DNA from: Nematostella vectensis
Taxonomy: Eukaryota > Cnidaria > Anthozoa > Actiniaria > Edwardsiidae
DNA length: 64,000 nt
Reading direction: 5' to 3'
NCBI RefSeq assembly: GCF_932526225.1
Contig: NC_064041.1
Span: forward strand, 14,910,951-14,974,950
Position 1 is the first letter of the stretch. Every line of letters begins with the position of its first letter. Of the stretch, positions 57,301 to 64,000 are shown in pieces. The notes under the pieces are model-generated. The model did not search any database. It saw only the letters and a program-made list of their open reading frames with translations, and was not told the DNA's origin. Both the position numbers and the translations under genes were made by a program.

Positions 57301-60300
57301 TCACCCTTCTAAAAGGTCCCTCGAGATACTCACCGAGCTGATGAGCTCATAGCTGAGTCCCAGGAAGCCATGGAGCGCGGTGAATGTGACTTGTTGTAGG
57401 CGAAGAATGATGATCTGCGAGCACAAGACAACAACCAATCACACTCCAGCGTTTTTGGCGAAAAAAAGGAGGGCGGAGACGAACCGTGAGGCTACTTGGG
57501 GTCTGGGACTGACCCCAACGCTGGAACAGACCCTTTCTCCCACAACTTACGTAAAAACCTCAAAGTATCGCTCATCAAGATGGCCCTGTTTACCTGTACA
57601 ACACGAACCAGTGATTCTGGATTTTGCTCAAACACCTCCTGAAAAGCTTTACCGGGTAGCCTGTGGAAAATTAAGACACGTTATAATTTGGGTAAGGCAA
57701 AACGGCGAAAACAAAAAGCTCTCAGAAAATAGAACGCGCCACGCTCTAGATAGCCTAGAAACACATTCCACAACAAGTTCGAGTAGGGATTTCAAAAACT
57801 GTACAGAGTTACAAAATTACTTTTTTGAGTAATGGATTACAAGACCACAGATCAAACTTGGTCGAGTAGAAGGAGCCTCAAGCAACCGCCATACGAGCAC
57901 AGCTTAGATTAAAATTTTTGGTTTCTGTGGGGGAAGGAAAACCAGAGAACCCGTAGAAAAACACCTTCGGAGCAAAGGCAAGAATCAAGACACTCAAGTT
58001 AGAACCGGGAATCAAACCCAGAACCCGACAGTGAGGGGTACAACCACTACAGAGGGACGCTCTGTCAACAGCGCCACCAATTTACCCCATAGCGTCGCAA
58101 AAAGGGTCTATTTTGGTCCCCGCTATACTACTACAGTAGCATGTGTGGATTACGAGGTTCTTACCTTAGTACGTGTGTGTCAACAAGTGCTCTGGCGCGA
58201 ATCTGCGGGACTGGCATTGGGTGACCCTGAAAAGAGACCACATCTCCTTCAACGGACCTCATTAAAGAACCATAGTCGGCCACACCTATCTATCTCTATG
58301 TTTTTATTCAATATTGAAAGTCACATAATGTGACGAAAGTTCGAAATAATCATTGATCATCATTGGCATTGACTTCCCAAAATCATCCGATGAAAATGGA
58401 TGCTTTCTCGCACTTGGTATTTTGCTAGGGTGACAAAATGGTGGCTAATAGACATTTCAAGCGGCGTTCCTATACCTTTAGTGCGACGCGCGCTACCGTA
58501 GCCACCAAGACAAAGTTAACCATGCGATGCACGCTACCGTGGCCATCAATACAAGGTTAACCTTGCGACCCGCGCTACCGTGGCCACCAAGACAAAGTTT
58601 ATTATGCGACTCGCGCTACCGTGGCCACCAATACAAACTTTACTATGCGACGCGCGCTACCGTGGCCAACAAGACCAAGTTTACAATGCGACGCGCGCTA
58701 CCGCGGGCACCAATACAAAGTTTACCATGCGACGCGCGCTAACGTGGGCACCAATACAAAGTTTAAGGAGAGTTAGCCAATTTAAATGCGAGAATCACAA
58801 TCACGAAGGACTGCACGCTAACGTCCAATATACAAAGCACGCTGTGTAGACTACCCTCACCCTCCCCTCCCTCCCTTATCTAGTGAATGATCCATACCGT
58901 TAGCACGTCCAGGATACTAAGCACACTGTGTATAGACTTTCCCCCACCCTCTCCTCCCTCCATCATCTAGTAATGACTCATACCGTTAGCACGTCCAATA
59001 TACTAAGCACGCTGTGTAGACAATCCCCCACCCTCTCCTCCCTCCATCATCTAGTAATGACTCATACCGTTAGCAGGTCCAATATACTAAGCACGCTGTG
59101 TAGACTGTCTCCCTGGCTAACATCCTTCATCGGCAGCTCAGTACCATCCTAAATCGACAACGACTAAATAAGTGATCCAGGTTCGACGAACAAGCGAGTG
59201 ACACGTACGAGTACATTTTTTAGCGATACAATATGATTAAAATTAATATCCTGACAGCCTATACCTTTTCTACAAGCGAGACCCGTAATTTCCCGCTCTG
59301 AACAACATAGATCGAGTCATCAACCTGAACACAAAGGACTCGTGTTAGTACGGTGGGTAACAGTAAATAGTGTTCTTCGGGGAACAAAGGACTCGTGTTA
59401 GTACGGTGGGTAACAGTAAATAGTGTTCTTCGGGGAACAAAGGACTCGTGTTAGTACGGTGGGTAACAGTAAATAGTGTTCTTCGGGGAACAAAGGACTC
59501 GTGTTAGTACGGTGGGTAACAGTAAATAGTGTTCTTCGGGGAACAAAGGACTCGTGTTAGTACGGTGGGTAACAGTAAATAGTGTTCTTCGAGGAACAAA
59601 GGACTCGTGTTAGTACGGTGGGTAACAGTAAATAGTGTTCTTCGGGGAACTAAGGACTCGTGTTAGTACGGTGGGTAACAGTAAATAGTGTTCTTCGGGG
59701 AACAAAGGACTCGTGTTAGTACGGTGGGTAACAGTAAATAGTGTTCGTCGGGGAACAAAGGACTCGTGTTAGTACGGAGGGTAACAGTAAATAGTGTTCC
59801 TCGGGGAACAAAGGACTCGTGTTAGTACGGTGGGTAACAGTAAATAGTGTTCTTCGGGGAACAAAGGACTCGTGTTAGTACGGTGGGTGACAGTAAATAG
59901 TGTTCTTCGGGGAACAAAGGACTCGTGTTAGTACGGTGGGTAACAGTAAATAGTGTTCTTCGGGGAACAAAGGACTCGTGTTAGTACGGTGGGTAACAGT
60001 AAATAGTGTTCTTCGGGGAACAAAGGACTCGTGTTAGTACGGAGGGTAACAGTAAATAGTGTTCTTTGGGGAACTAAGGACTCGTGTTAGTACGGTGGGT
60101 AACAGTAAATAGTGTTCTTCGGGGAACAAAGGACTCGTGTTAGTACGGTGGGTAACAGTAAATAGTGTTCTTCGGGGAACAAAGACACGTATACTAACTA
60201 ACGTGTAATGAAGACTACAACGACGCGTTACAAACAGGTGATAAAAGTATAGGGAAAACAGACAAAACAGAAATCAAAAGATTCCAACGTTTTGGACTTT

Positions 60301-61059
60301 ACTTACAGTCCTTCGTCAGGGTGGCTACTAAAACCGTTACAAGGATAACGCGTGTAATCATATTATGGGTGATGAAGCGTTCGTATGTTGTAACTCACAT
60401 GACCCTGTCTGAAGAGCAATGCATTTGCGGGTACAAACTTAGTCTCGATGTACTTGACCAGCTCAAAGAAAAGCGGCTTCTCGAAGTGGCCGAACACCCT
60501 AAGGACGCAGCAAATAGAAATCTAAGTAAATAGTATATTCTAGTCCGTTAGACGCGCTACTGATAATTGTAGTGCGTGGTATTTATTATACTCCGAATCA
60601 GATGTCATGGATAGCGATTGTCGTCCGAATTACGTGGTATAGATATTCGATTCTAGTACTAGCCAAGTGGTATTGGTAATCGATTATCGCTCTTATGACG
60701 TTGTATGGATAATCGATTCTCGTTCATATGAAGTGATATGGATATTCGATTCTAGTCCGAACAAAGCGGTATTGATAATCGATTCTCGTTCGTATGGCGT
60801 GGTATAGATATTCGATCCTCGTTCGTATGATGTGGTATGGATAATCGATCCTCGTTCGTATCACGTAGTATAGATAATCGATCCGTATTCGTATGACGTG
60901 GTATAATCTTTCACGTACCTGACGCTTTTGAGCATGTATATGACTTCCGGCGGAAGTCTTGGCTCGCTGAAATCCACTTCCGCCGCATCTGCCTCCAAAA
61001 ACGCCGCGGGGGGCTCTTTTAGCTGACGCTCAGGCTCGGACTCATCGAATCCGACCAGC
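25894..61059 (-). CDS. PNPLA6/PNPLA7: Neuropathy target esterase / patatin-like phospholipase (PNPLA6/7 family), 37 exons, 5' partial
   Basis: NTE is an ER-bound serine (lyso)phospholipase that breaks down phosphatidylcholine and lysophosphatidylcholine; the fly orthologue is Swiss cheese. Thirty-seven GT-AG exons join in phase to about 1,297 residues. Domain order is three cyclic-nucleotide-binding-like modules, a conserved NTE middle region, a patatin domain with Ser/Asp dyad, and an acidic tail. The 5'-most exon seen starts mid-protein ([16 protein letters not shown]), so the N-terminal membrane anchor and start codon lie right of the window or beyond the 45-bp array. The gene converges on PTGES2. 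Introns vary from under 100 bp to 9.25 kb, most of the excess being tandem repeat. Exon coordinates are given in the block entries. Vertebrates have two paralogues (PNPLA6, PNPLA7), and I cannot say which one this single gene matches better. Confidence 0.95.
26325..26485 (-). repeat. Decayed repeats of NTE exon 36 3' end and donor
   Basis: Four to five degenerate units of about 36 bp follow the exon 36 donor. On the gene strand they read like ATATCCACCCCATTGAAAAG|GTTGAT against the authentic ATATCCACCCCACTGAAAAG|GTGAAT. Two copies keep the exon part well; the middle ones are eroded. Confidence 0.7.
26826..27165. repeat. About 58-bp minisatellite in NTE intron 34
   Basis: Five to six imperfect units with CACGTGACTCATGCTGAAGT followed by ACGTGACACCTTATAAAACAC and a CATCTTATCAGG tail. 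It is rich in CACGTG and begins about 60 bp beyond the exon 34 donor. Confidence 0.85.
27569..30848 (-). CDS. PNPLA6/PNPLA7: NTE exons 25-33: patatin esterase domain
   Basis: Exons: 30848-30811, 30412-30335, 30059-30016, 29901-29789, 29294-29231, 28901-28849, 28584-28515, 28178-28062, 27717-27569. The oxyanion-hole glycine motif [20 protein letters not shown] spans exons 26-27. The nucleophile elbow is GTSMG in exon 28, Ser codon 29872-29870. The catalytic Asp is in [11 protein letters not shown] in exon 32, Asp codon 28089-28087. Other landmarks are [71 protein letters not shown] and [17 protein letters not shown]. Both dyad residues are present, so the enzyme should be active. Confidence 0.96.
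27718..28061. other. NTE intron 32, no recognised feature
   Basis: AT-rich intron; short open frames only. Confidence 0.5.
28179..28514. other. NTE intron 31, no recognised feature
   Basis: Unique-looking AT-rich intron DNA. Nothing recognised. Confidence 0.5.
29110..29230 (-). repeat. Single diverged copy of NTE exon 29 3' end in the following intron
   Basis: Positions about 29138-29175 repeat the exon 29 end (gene strand CGACCTGACCTATCCCTTCA then CTTCATGTTCTCG) roughly 94 bp downstream of the true end. The donor in this copy is lost (GAGCCC in place of GGTGAGT). Confidence 0.75.
29330..29740. repeat. 16-18-bp minisatellite in NTE intron 28
   Basis: About 23 units of the type CACGAACCCGACAAGGT / CACAGACCCGACAAGCT. 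It ends about 50 bp from the exon 28 donor. Open frames in it are repeat artefacts. Confidence 0.9.
30995..38689 (-). CDS. PNPLA6/PNPLA7: NTE exons 19-24: conserved middle region before the patatin domain
   Basis: Exons: 38689-38558, 38281-38218, 33414-33300, 32448-32395, 32123-31983, 31042-30995. The joined protein includes [96 protein letters not shown], then [13 protein letters not shown] and [16 protein letters not shown]. It is collinear with NTE proteins along its whole length. The intron between exons 20 and 21 hosts the TTAA-flanked long-TIR element. Confidence 0.94.
31135..31972. repeat. 24-bp minisatellite in NTE intron 23
   Basis: About 35 units of CACGGACACGGTAACGCTCA plus CAAT. 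The array starts about 20 nt after the exon 23 donor (CATCAC|GTGAGT). As 24 is divisible by three, both strands stay open for hundreds of codons. Confidence 0.96.
32449..32625 (-). repeat. 38-bp repeats abutting the NTE exon 22 acceptor
   Basis: Four units of about 38 bp. On the gene strand each contains TTTTATGGTTTATTGTATC, matching the natural acceptor tract TTTTCTGGTTTATTGTAG of exon 22 with the AG destroyed. This is a tandem duplication on the 3' splice-site side. Confidence 0.75.
32690..33299 (-). repeat. 94-bp repeats of NTE exon 21 3' end plus donor
   Basis: Six to seven units of 94 bp follow exon 21. Each includes about 57 bp equivalent to the exon end (encoding [18 protein letters not shown]-like sequence) and the intact donor CCGACAG|GTAGGGGG, then an intronic linker. 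Spacing of exon-like ends is regular (33300, 33206, 33112 and so on). Reading on from the real donor gives TAG within seven codons. Confidence 0.92.
33520..33731. repeat. About 74-bp minisatellite, left part (interrupted by an insertion)
   Basis: Two to three units of GGGAGGGAGGGGCTAGAGCT, then TTTTTTGTCGGGTGTTAAGT and ATTTATCATTGTTTGTTTTG. The array is split by the TTAA-flanked element and resumes at 37926. Confidence 0.88.
33736..37925. mobile_element. 4.19-kb non-autonomous element with 0.97-kb terminal inverted repeats and TTAA target duplication
   Basis: The left arm (33736-34704) and right arm (36960-37925) are near-identical inverted copies, beginning GTGCACCAGTCCCTTAG and ending with its complement. 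TTAA lies directly outside each end (33732-33735 and 37926-37929). Joining the flanks across one TTAA restores the minisatellite unit GGGTGTTAAGTATTTATC, which gives a clean empty site. TTAA duplication is the mark of piggyBac-type transposition. The 2.25-kb interior has no recognisable transposase; it contains degenerate 80-bp repeats (35440-35690), poly-C (about 36366-36387) and poly-G (36518-36536). Fold-back structure without coding suggests a non-autonomous derivative. Confidence 0.85.
37926..38175. repeat. About 74-bp minisatellite, right part
   Basis: Continuation of the array at 33520, about three more units. Its right end lies about 40 nt downstream of the NTE exon 20 donor (38218) on the gene strand. 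Confidence 0.88.
38735..38995. repeat. About 62-bp minisatellite in NTE intron 18
   Basis: Four units with GGACGGACGCACGAACGGTC, GGATGGAAAGACGGACGGAG and AATGTACAGACTGACTGACG. It is followed by ACGGACAGACAGACAGA-like simple sequence to 39110. It lies just upstream of the exon 19 acceptor. Confidence 0.88.
39127..47938 (-). repeat. 8.8-kb array of a 34-bp unit containing the NTE exon 18 end and splice donor
   Basis: About 259 units by length. On the gene strand the unit reads GTACAGAGACGCTACTAG|GTGAGTCGGTAC plus four bases. Exon 18 itself ends with the same ACGTACAGAGACGCTACTAG and GTGAGTCG, so the array continues directly from the coding exon. Most units keep a consensus AG|GTGAGT; a minority alter it (for example GTTAGT, ATGAGT, TTGAGT). 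Variants recur at multiples of 34 bp, so blocks of many units have been copied together. Period 34 is not a multiple of three, and reading on meets TGA at the end of the first unit. It fills nearly all of the 9.25-kb intron 18. Confidence 0.97.
47939..52150 (-). CDS. PNPLA6/PNPLA7: NTE exons 11-18: second and third cyclic-nucleotide-binding-like modules
   Basis: Exons: 52150-52076, 51630-51556, 51473-51334, 50641-50510, 50343-50220, 48414-48365, 48244-48181, 48023-47939. Module two runs [20 protein letters not shown] to [20 protein letters not shown]. Module three runs [73 protein letters not shown]. Exon 18 ends RTETLL and its donor CTACTAG|GTGAGT is the seed sequence of the 8.8-kb array that follows. 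Confidence 0.94.
48655..50205. repeat. 48-bp minisatellite in NTE intron 15
   Basis: About 32 units of TGGTAGTTTGATTGGCACTA, AGGCTTGGCCATAAGTTTGT and CAATAGTC. The array begins about 30 nt after the exon 15 donor (GGCCTG|GTAAGC). The 48-bp period keeps a 628-codon minus frame open, but that frame is not the exon frame. Confidence 0.96.
50642..50790 (-). repeat. Decayed copies of NTE exon 14 5' portion upstream of its acceptor
   Basis: Two eroded units upstream of the acceptor contain gene-strand CATCTTGAATGTGGCATGG, matching exon 14 CATCTTGAATGTTGCATGC. This is an acceptor-side duplication, weaker than the donor-side ones. Confidence 0.55.
50885..51333 (-). repeat. About 91-bp repeats of NTE exon 13 3' end plus donor
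   Basis: Five units follow exon 13. Each has gene-strand GTGGCCATCTTCACCAAGGC then GATATTCTACAG|GTAG, matching the exon end GTGGCCATCATCACCAAGAC, GATATTCTACAG|GTAGCA. The intronic part is C-rich on the + strand (CCCCCACCTCC). The left-most two units are more divergent. The frame reads TAG directly across the donor. Confidence 0.9.
51631..52075. other. NTE intron 11, no recognised feature
   Basis: Unique intron DNA. Nothing recognised. Confidence 0.5.
52151..52384. other. Distal part of NTE intron 10 with poly-C tract
   Basis: Contains 18 consecutive C (52207-52224) and otherwise AT-rich DNA. Confidence 0.5.
52385..52512 (-). repeat. 30-bp repeats of NTE exon 10 end plus donor
   Basis: Four decaying 30-bp units follow exon 10. 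The gene-strand unit is AACTAGAAATACCG|GTTAGT, identical in layout to the exon end AAACTAGAAATACCG|GTTAGTCG. Donors persist in the first copy and erode farther from the exon. Confidence 0.85.
52513..57126 (-). CDS. PNPLA6/PNPLA7: NTE exons 8-10: low-complexity linker
   Basis: Exons: 57126-56925, 56306-56109, 52757-52513. This poorly conserved Ser/Pro/Arg-rich linker lies between the first and second CNB modules. It is supported by phase continuity and by short family matches ([27 protein letters not shown]). [13 protein letters not shown] in exon 9 looks like a basophilic-kinase phosphorylation region. The exon 9 donor (AAG|GTGTTTAAA) is weak, and just beyond it the frame stops, so an alternative end of exon 9 is possible. 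Confidence 0.82.
52968..53225. repeat. 29-bp minisatellite in NTE intron 9
   Basis: About nine units of GGTTACTCAACTTCCTAAAA plus ATAGGTCTT, nearly identical. Confidence 0.93.
53480..53640. repeat. Poly-G, poly-C and (ACC)n microsatellite
   Basis: Runs of G at 53480-53504, about 16 C at 53585-53600, then about ten ACC repeats and CACACACA. Simple sequence in NTE intron 9. Confidence 0.9.
53755..55694. repeat. 39-bp minisatellite in NTE intron 9
   Basis: About 50 units of TATTCGCGAGTGGCCAAGTG plus TTAGGTACACATGTTTTAC. Variants are ACACGT, ACACCT and GAGCGGCTAAG, the last recurring at roughly 234-273-bp intervals (higher-order structure). Period 39 keeps frames open on both strands. It lies about 415 bp from the exon 9 donor, so it is not donor-anchored. 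Confidence 0.96.
55695..56108. other. Proximal NTE intron 9, no recognised feature
   Basis: Unique sequence between the 39-bp array and exon 9. A + strand frame continues out of the array to 55918 ([16 protein letters not shown]) but resembles no family I know. Confidence 0.4.
56307..56924. other. NTE intron 8, no recognised feature
   Basis: Unique intron DNA. The + frame 56615-56875 has no recognisable domain and is probably chance. Confidence 0.45.
57334..61059 (-). CDS. PNPLA6/PNPLA7: NTE exons 1-7: first cyclic-nucleotide-binding-like module
   Basis: Exons: 61059-60919, 60498-60399, 59324-59265, 59148-59068, 58226-58165, 57660-57594, 57414-57334. Key segments are [36 protein letters not shown], then [35 protein letters not shown], and finally [20 protein letters not shown]. 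The order matches the first CNB fold of NTE proteins. These modules in NTE are not known to respond strongly to cyclic nucleotides. The exon 3 acceptor and exon 4 donor are both embedded in repeat arrays. Confidence 0.93.
57661..58164. other. NTE intron 5, no recognised feature
   Basis: Unique intron sequence. AACCGGGAATCAAACCCAGAA near 58002 resembles a tRNA-derived T-arm, which could mark a SINE fragment, but no complete A/B-box pair or cloverleaf could be drawn. Confidence 0.35.
58470..58770. repeat. 41-bp minisatellite in NTE intron 4
   Basis: Six to seven imperfect units of GCGCTACCGTGGCCACCAAG plus ACAAAGTTTACCATGCGACGC. Confidence 0.85.
58800..59067 (-). repeat. About 85-bp repeats of NTE exon 4 3' end plus donor
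   Basis: Three units follow exon 4. Exon-like ends fall at 58984 and 58898, and a poorer one near 58814, against the true donor at 59068. Gene-strand copies carry CTACACAGCGTGCTTAGTAT, ATTGGACGTGCTAACG|GTATG. The frame across the true donor reads ACG GTA TGA, so downstream donors would not preserve the protein. Confidence 0.85.
59332..60187 (-). repeat. 53-bp array abutting the NTE exon 3 acceptor, with TACTAAC motifs
   Basis: Sixteen nearly identical 53-bp units. On the gene strand each contains ACCGTACTAACACGAGTCCT and TTGTTCCCCG. The last unit runs straight into the natural acceptor: TACTAAC, then GAGTCCTTTGTGTTCAG|GTTGATG. So the presumed branch point and pyrimidine tract of exon 3 are repeated 16 times, while the terminal AG occurs only at the exon. 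Confidence 0.93.
60575..60906. repeat. 33-bp minisatellite next to the NTE exon 1 donor
   Basis: About ten diverged units of GGTATGGATAATCGATTCTC plus GTTCGTATGACGT. It starts about 10 nt downstream of the donor GTACGT at 60918. No exon sequence in the unit. Confidence 0.85.
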
Positions 61060-61384
61060 CTACGAAATACATTAACGTGGAGCATTAGCGATATCGCAAA
61101 CCAACCCTGTTAATGCGGACAGGGCACTATATGTACGCAAGAGCATGCAGTCAAGTTCCCGCCAAAACCACAGGGTAACCGATCGACTACATATGGCCAA
61201 TGCAGTCTTAATTAAAAGCTAATATTCCGGAACACGGGGGTTTCATTTACATGCGTCGATTAAACGATCAATTGGAAAAAAAACAACGCCATGTAGTAGT
61301 ATATAGGACGGTTGGTGATTGTTTGAATTAGAGAAATATTAACCGAGATAAGAGCCTCGCTCGCCTCATGCAACCTTATAAATA
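61060..61384. other. Region upstream of NTE exon 1 as seen here, no recognised feature
   Basis: Intron sequence between the 45-bp array and the exon acceptor TTTCGTAG|GCTGG. Confidence 0.5.
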
Positions 61385-64000
61385 TCTCGATTATGGGCTT
61401 GTCAATAAGTCGATCAAAGGCGTGACATCGCTCGCACTATGCTATGTCAATTACTCGATCTATGGCGTGACATCGCTCGCCTCATACTATGTCGATAACT
61501 CGATCTATGGCGTGACATCGCTCGCCTTATGCTATGTCAATTACTCGATCTATGGCGTGACATCGCTCGCCTTATGCTATGTCAATTACTCGATCTATGC
61601 CGTGACATCGCTCGCCTCATGCTATGTCGATAACTCGATCTATGGCGTGACATCGCTCGCCTTATGCTATGTCAATAACTCGATCTATGGCGTGACATCG
61701 CTCGCCTCATACTATGTCGATAACTCGATCTATGGCGTGACACCGCTCGCCTTATGCTATGTCAATAACTCGATCTATGGCGTGACATCGCGCGCCTCAT
61801 GCTATGTCAATAACTCGATCTATGGCGTGACATCGCTCGCCTTATGCTATGTCAATTACTCGATCTATGGCGTGACATCGCCGCCTCATGCAATGTCAAT
61901 AACTCGATCTATGGCGTGACATCGCTCGCCTCATACTATGTCGATAACTCGATCTATGGCGTGACATCGCTCGCCTTATGCTATGTCAATAACTCGATCT
62001 ATGGCGTGACATCGCTAGCCTTATGCTATGTCAATTACTCGAACTATGGCGTGACATCGCTCGCCTTATGCTATGTCAATTACTCGATCTATGCCGTGAC
62101 ATCGCTCGCCTCATGCTATGTCAATAACTCGATCTATGGCGTGACATCGCTCGCCTCATGCTATGTCGATAACTCGATCTATGGCGTGACATCGCTCGCC
62201 TTATGCTATGTCAATAACTCGATCTATGGCGTGACATCGCTCGCCTTATGCTATGTCAATAACTCGATCTATGGCGTGACATCGCTCGCCTCATACTATG
62301 TCGATAACTCGATCTATGGCGTGACATCGCTCGCCTCATGCTATGTCGATAACTCGATCTATGGCGTGACATCGCTCGCCTCATGCTATGTCAATAACTC
62401 GATCTATGGCGTGACATCGCTCGCCTCATACTATGTCGATAACTCGATCTATGGCGTGACATCGCTCGCCTTATGCTATGTCAATTACTCGATCTATGCC
62501 GTGACATCGCTCGCCTCATGCTATGTCGATAACTCGATCTATGGCGTGACATCGCTCGCCTTATGCTATGTCAATAACTCGATCTATGGCGTGACATCGC
62601 TCGCCTCATACTATGTCGATAACTCGATCTATGGCGTGACACCGCTCGCCTTATGCTATGTCAATAACTCGATCTATGGCGTGACATCGCGCGCCTCATG
62701 CTATGTCAATAACTCGATCTATGGCGTGACATCGCTCGCCTTATGCTATGTCAATTACTCGATCTATGGCGTGACATCGCCGCCTCATGCAATGTCAATA
62801 ACTCGATCTATGGCGTGACATCGCTCGCCTCATGCTATGTCGATAACTCGATCTATGGCGTGACATCGCTCGCCTTATGCTATGTCAATAACTCGATCTA
62901 TGGCGTGACATCGCTCGCCTTATGCTATGTCAATAACTCGATCTATGGCGTGACATCGCTCGCCTCATACTATGTCGATAACTCGATCTATGGCGTGACA
63001 TCGCTCGCCTCATGCTATGTCAATAACTCGATCTATGGCGTGACATCGCTCGCCTTATGCTATGTCAATAACTCGATCTATGGCGTGACATCGCTCGCCT
63101 CATACTATGTCGATAACTCGATCTATGGCGTGACATCGCTCGCCTTATGCTATGTCAATTACTCGATCTATGCCGTGACATCGCTCGCCTCATGCTATGT
63201 CGATAACTCGATCTATGGCGTGACATCGCTCGCCTTATGCTATGTCAATAACTCGATCTATGGCGTGACATCGCTCGCCTCATACTATGTCGATAACTCG
63301 ATCTATGGCGTGACACCGCTCGCCTTATGCTATGTCAATAACTCGATCTATGGCGTGACATCGCGCGCCTCATGCTATGTCAATAACTCGATCTATGGCG
63401 TGACATCGCTCGCCTTATGCTATGTCAATTACTCGATCTATGGCGTGACATCGCCGCCTCATGCAATGTCAATAACTCGATCTATGGCGTGACATCGCTC
63501 GCCTCATACTATGTCGATAACTCGATCTATGGCGTGACATCGCTCGCCTTATGCTATGTCAATAACTCGATCTATGGCGTGATATCGCTAGCCTTATGCT
63601 ATGTCAATTACTCGAACTATGGCGTGACATCGCTCGCCTTATGCTATGTCAATTACTCGATCTATGCCGTGACATCGCTCGCCTCATGCTATGTCAATAA
63701 CTCGATCTATGGCGTTACATCGCTCGCCTCATGCTATGTCGATAACTCGATCTATGGCGTGACATCGCTCGCCTTATGCTATGTCAATAACTCGATCTAT
63801 GGCGTGACATTGCTCGCCTTATGCTATGTCAATAACTCGATCTATGGCGTGACATCGCTCGCCTCATACTATGTCGATAACTCGATCTATGGCGTGACAT
63901 CGCTCGCCTCATGCTATGTCAATAACTCGATCTATGGCGTGACATCGCTCGCCTTATGCTATGTCAATAACTCGATCTATGGCGTGACATCGCTCGCCTC
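61385..64000. repeat. 45-bp satellite-like array running off the right edge
   Basis: More than 58 units of CGATAACTCGATCTATGGCG, TGACATCGCTCGCCTCATAC, TATGT. Three main unit types differ at GTCGATAAC / GTCAATAAC / GTCAATTAC and TCATAC / TCATGC / TTATGC. A marked 44-bp unit (CGCCGCCTCATGCAATGTC) recurs near 61880, 62780 and 63453, giving higher-order blocks of about 900 and 674 bp. Frames of 183, 324 and 249 codons on the + strand are broken only at that unit. The array presumably lies in the NTE intron upstream of the first exon seen. Confidence 0.95.

Noticed and set aside
57995-58085. tRNA gene or tRNA-derived SINE
   Set aside because: A T-arm-like stretch (GGGAATCAAACCCA) is present, but no A-box/B-box pair or cloverleaf could be drawn.
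61368-63492. Coding tandem-repeat protein in the 45-bp array
   Set aside because: No start context, domain or conserved flank. Interrupted by the same short unit in each block. Kept as a repeat only.
59265-64000. Similarity of the 45-bp unit (GATAACTCGATCTATG) to NTE exon 3 on the opposite strand (GATGACTCGATCTATG)
   Set aside because: Only about 16 bp, opposite orientation and no extension on either side; chance cannot be excluded.

Overview
The window is eukaryotic, animal nuclear DNA. It holds three conserved, intron-rich genes whose exons I joined by hand using GT-AG splice sites, reading phase and family similarity. Introns are full of tandem repeats, and a viral/Polinton-type DNA polymerase ORF lies inside the first gene. 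This protein-primed-type PolB with an inserted HNH domain, together with the conserved intron-rich structure, suggests an anthozoan cnidarian such as a sea anemone. That taxonomic call is inference only.

Layout. (1) 1-3155, minus: family-B DNA polymerase ORF running off the left edge. (2) 3920-15423 (possible upstream start 15537), minus: 5' two-fifths of valyl-tRNA synthetase (12 exons: N-terminal tail, catalytic HIGH region, most of the editing domain). The remaining exons must lie left of position 1, so the polymerase element sits in a ValRS intron. (3) 15820-22644, plus: complete prostaglandin E synthase 2 (5 exons, 369 residues), head-to-head with ValRS across a short shared promoter. 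(4) 22645-25893: convergent intergenic space with two minisatellites. (5) 25894-61059, minus: a neuropathy target esterase (PNPLA6/7) gene, 37 phase-consistent exons giving about 1,297 residues. Only its N-terminal exons, including the expected membrane anchor, are missing. (6) 61.4 kb to the right edge: a 45-bp satellite-like array that runs off the window.

About 27 kb of the 64 kb is tandem repeat, with a different repeat family in almost every affected intron. The main observation is that many arrays are anchored on 5' splice sites. In at least nine exons the repeat unit is made of the 3' end of the exon plus its GT donor. The extreme case is a 34-bp unit repeated about 259 times over 8.8 kb (39.1-47.9 kb), most copies carrying CTACTAG|GTGAGT copied from NTE exon 18. 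Six further arrays start within about 50 nt after a donor, and two or three abut acceptors (one carries TACTAAC branch-point-like motifs). A 4.19-kb element with 0.97-kb terminal inverted repeats and TTAA target duplications is inserted inside another intronic minisatellite.

The three genes do not form a pathway: ValRS charges tRNA-Val, PTGES2 is a membrane thioredoxin-fold/GST protein, and NTE is an ER lysophospholipase. I saw no bacterial operons, CRISPR arrays, rRNA or convincing tRNA genes. Most long open frames in the window are artefacts of repeats.
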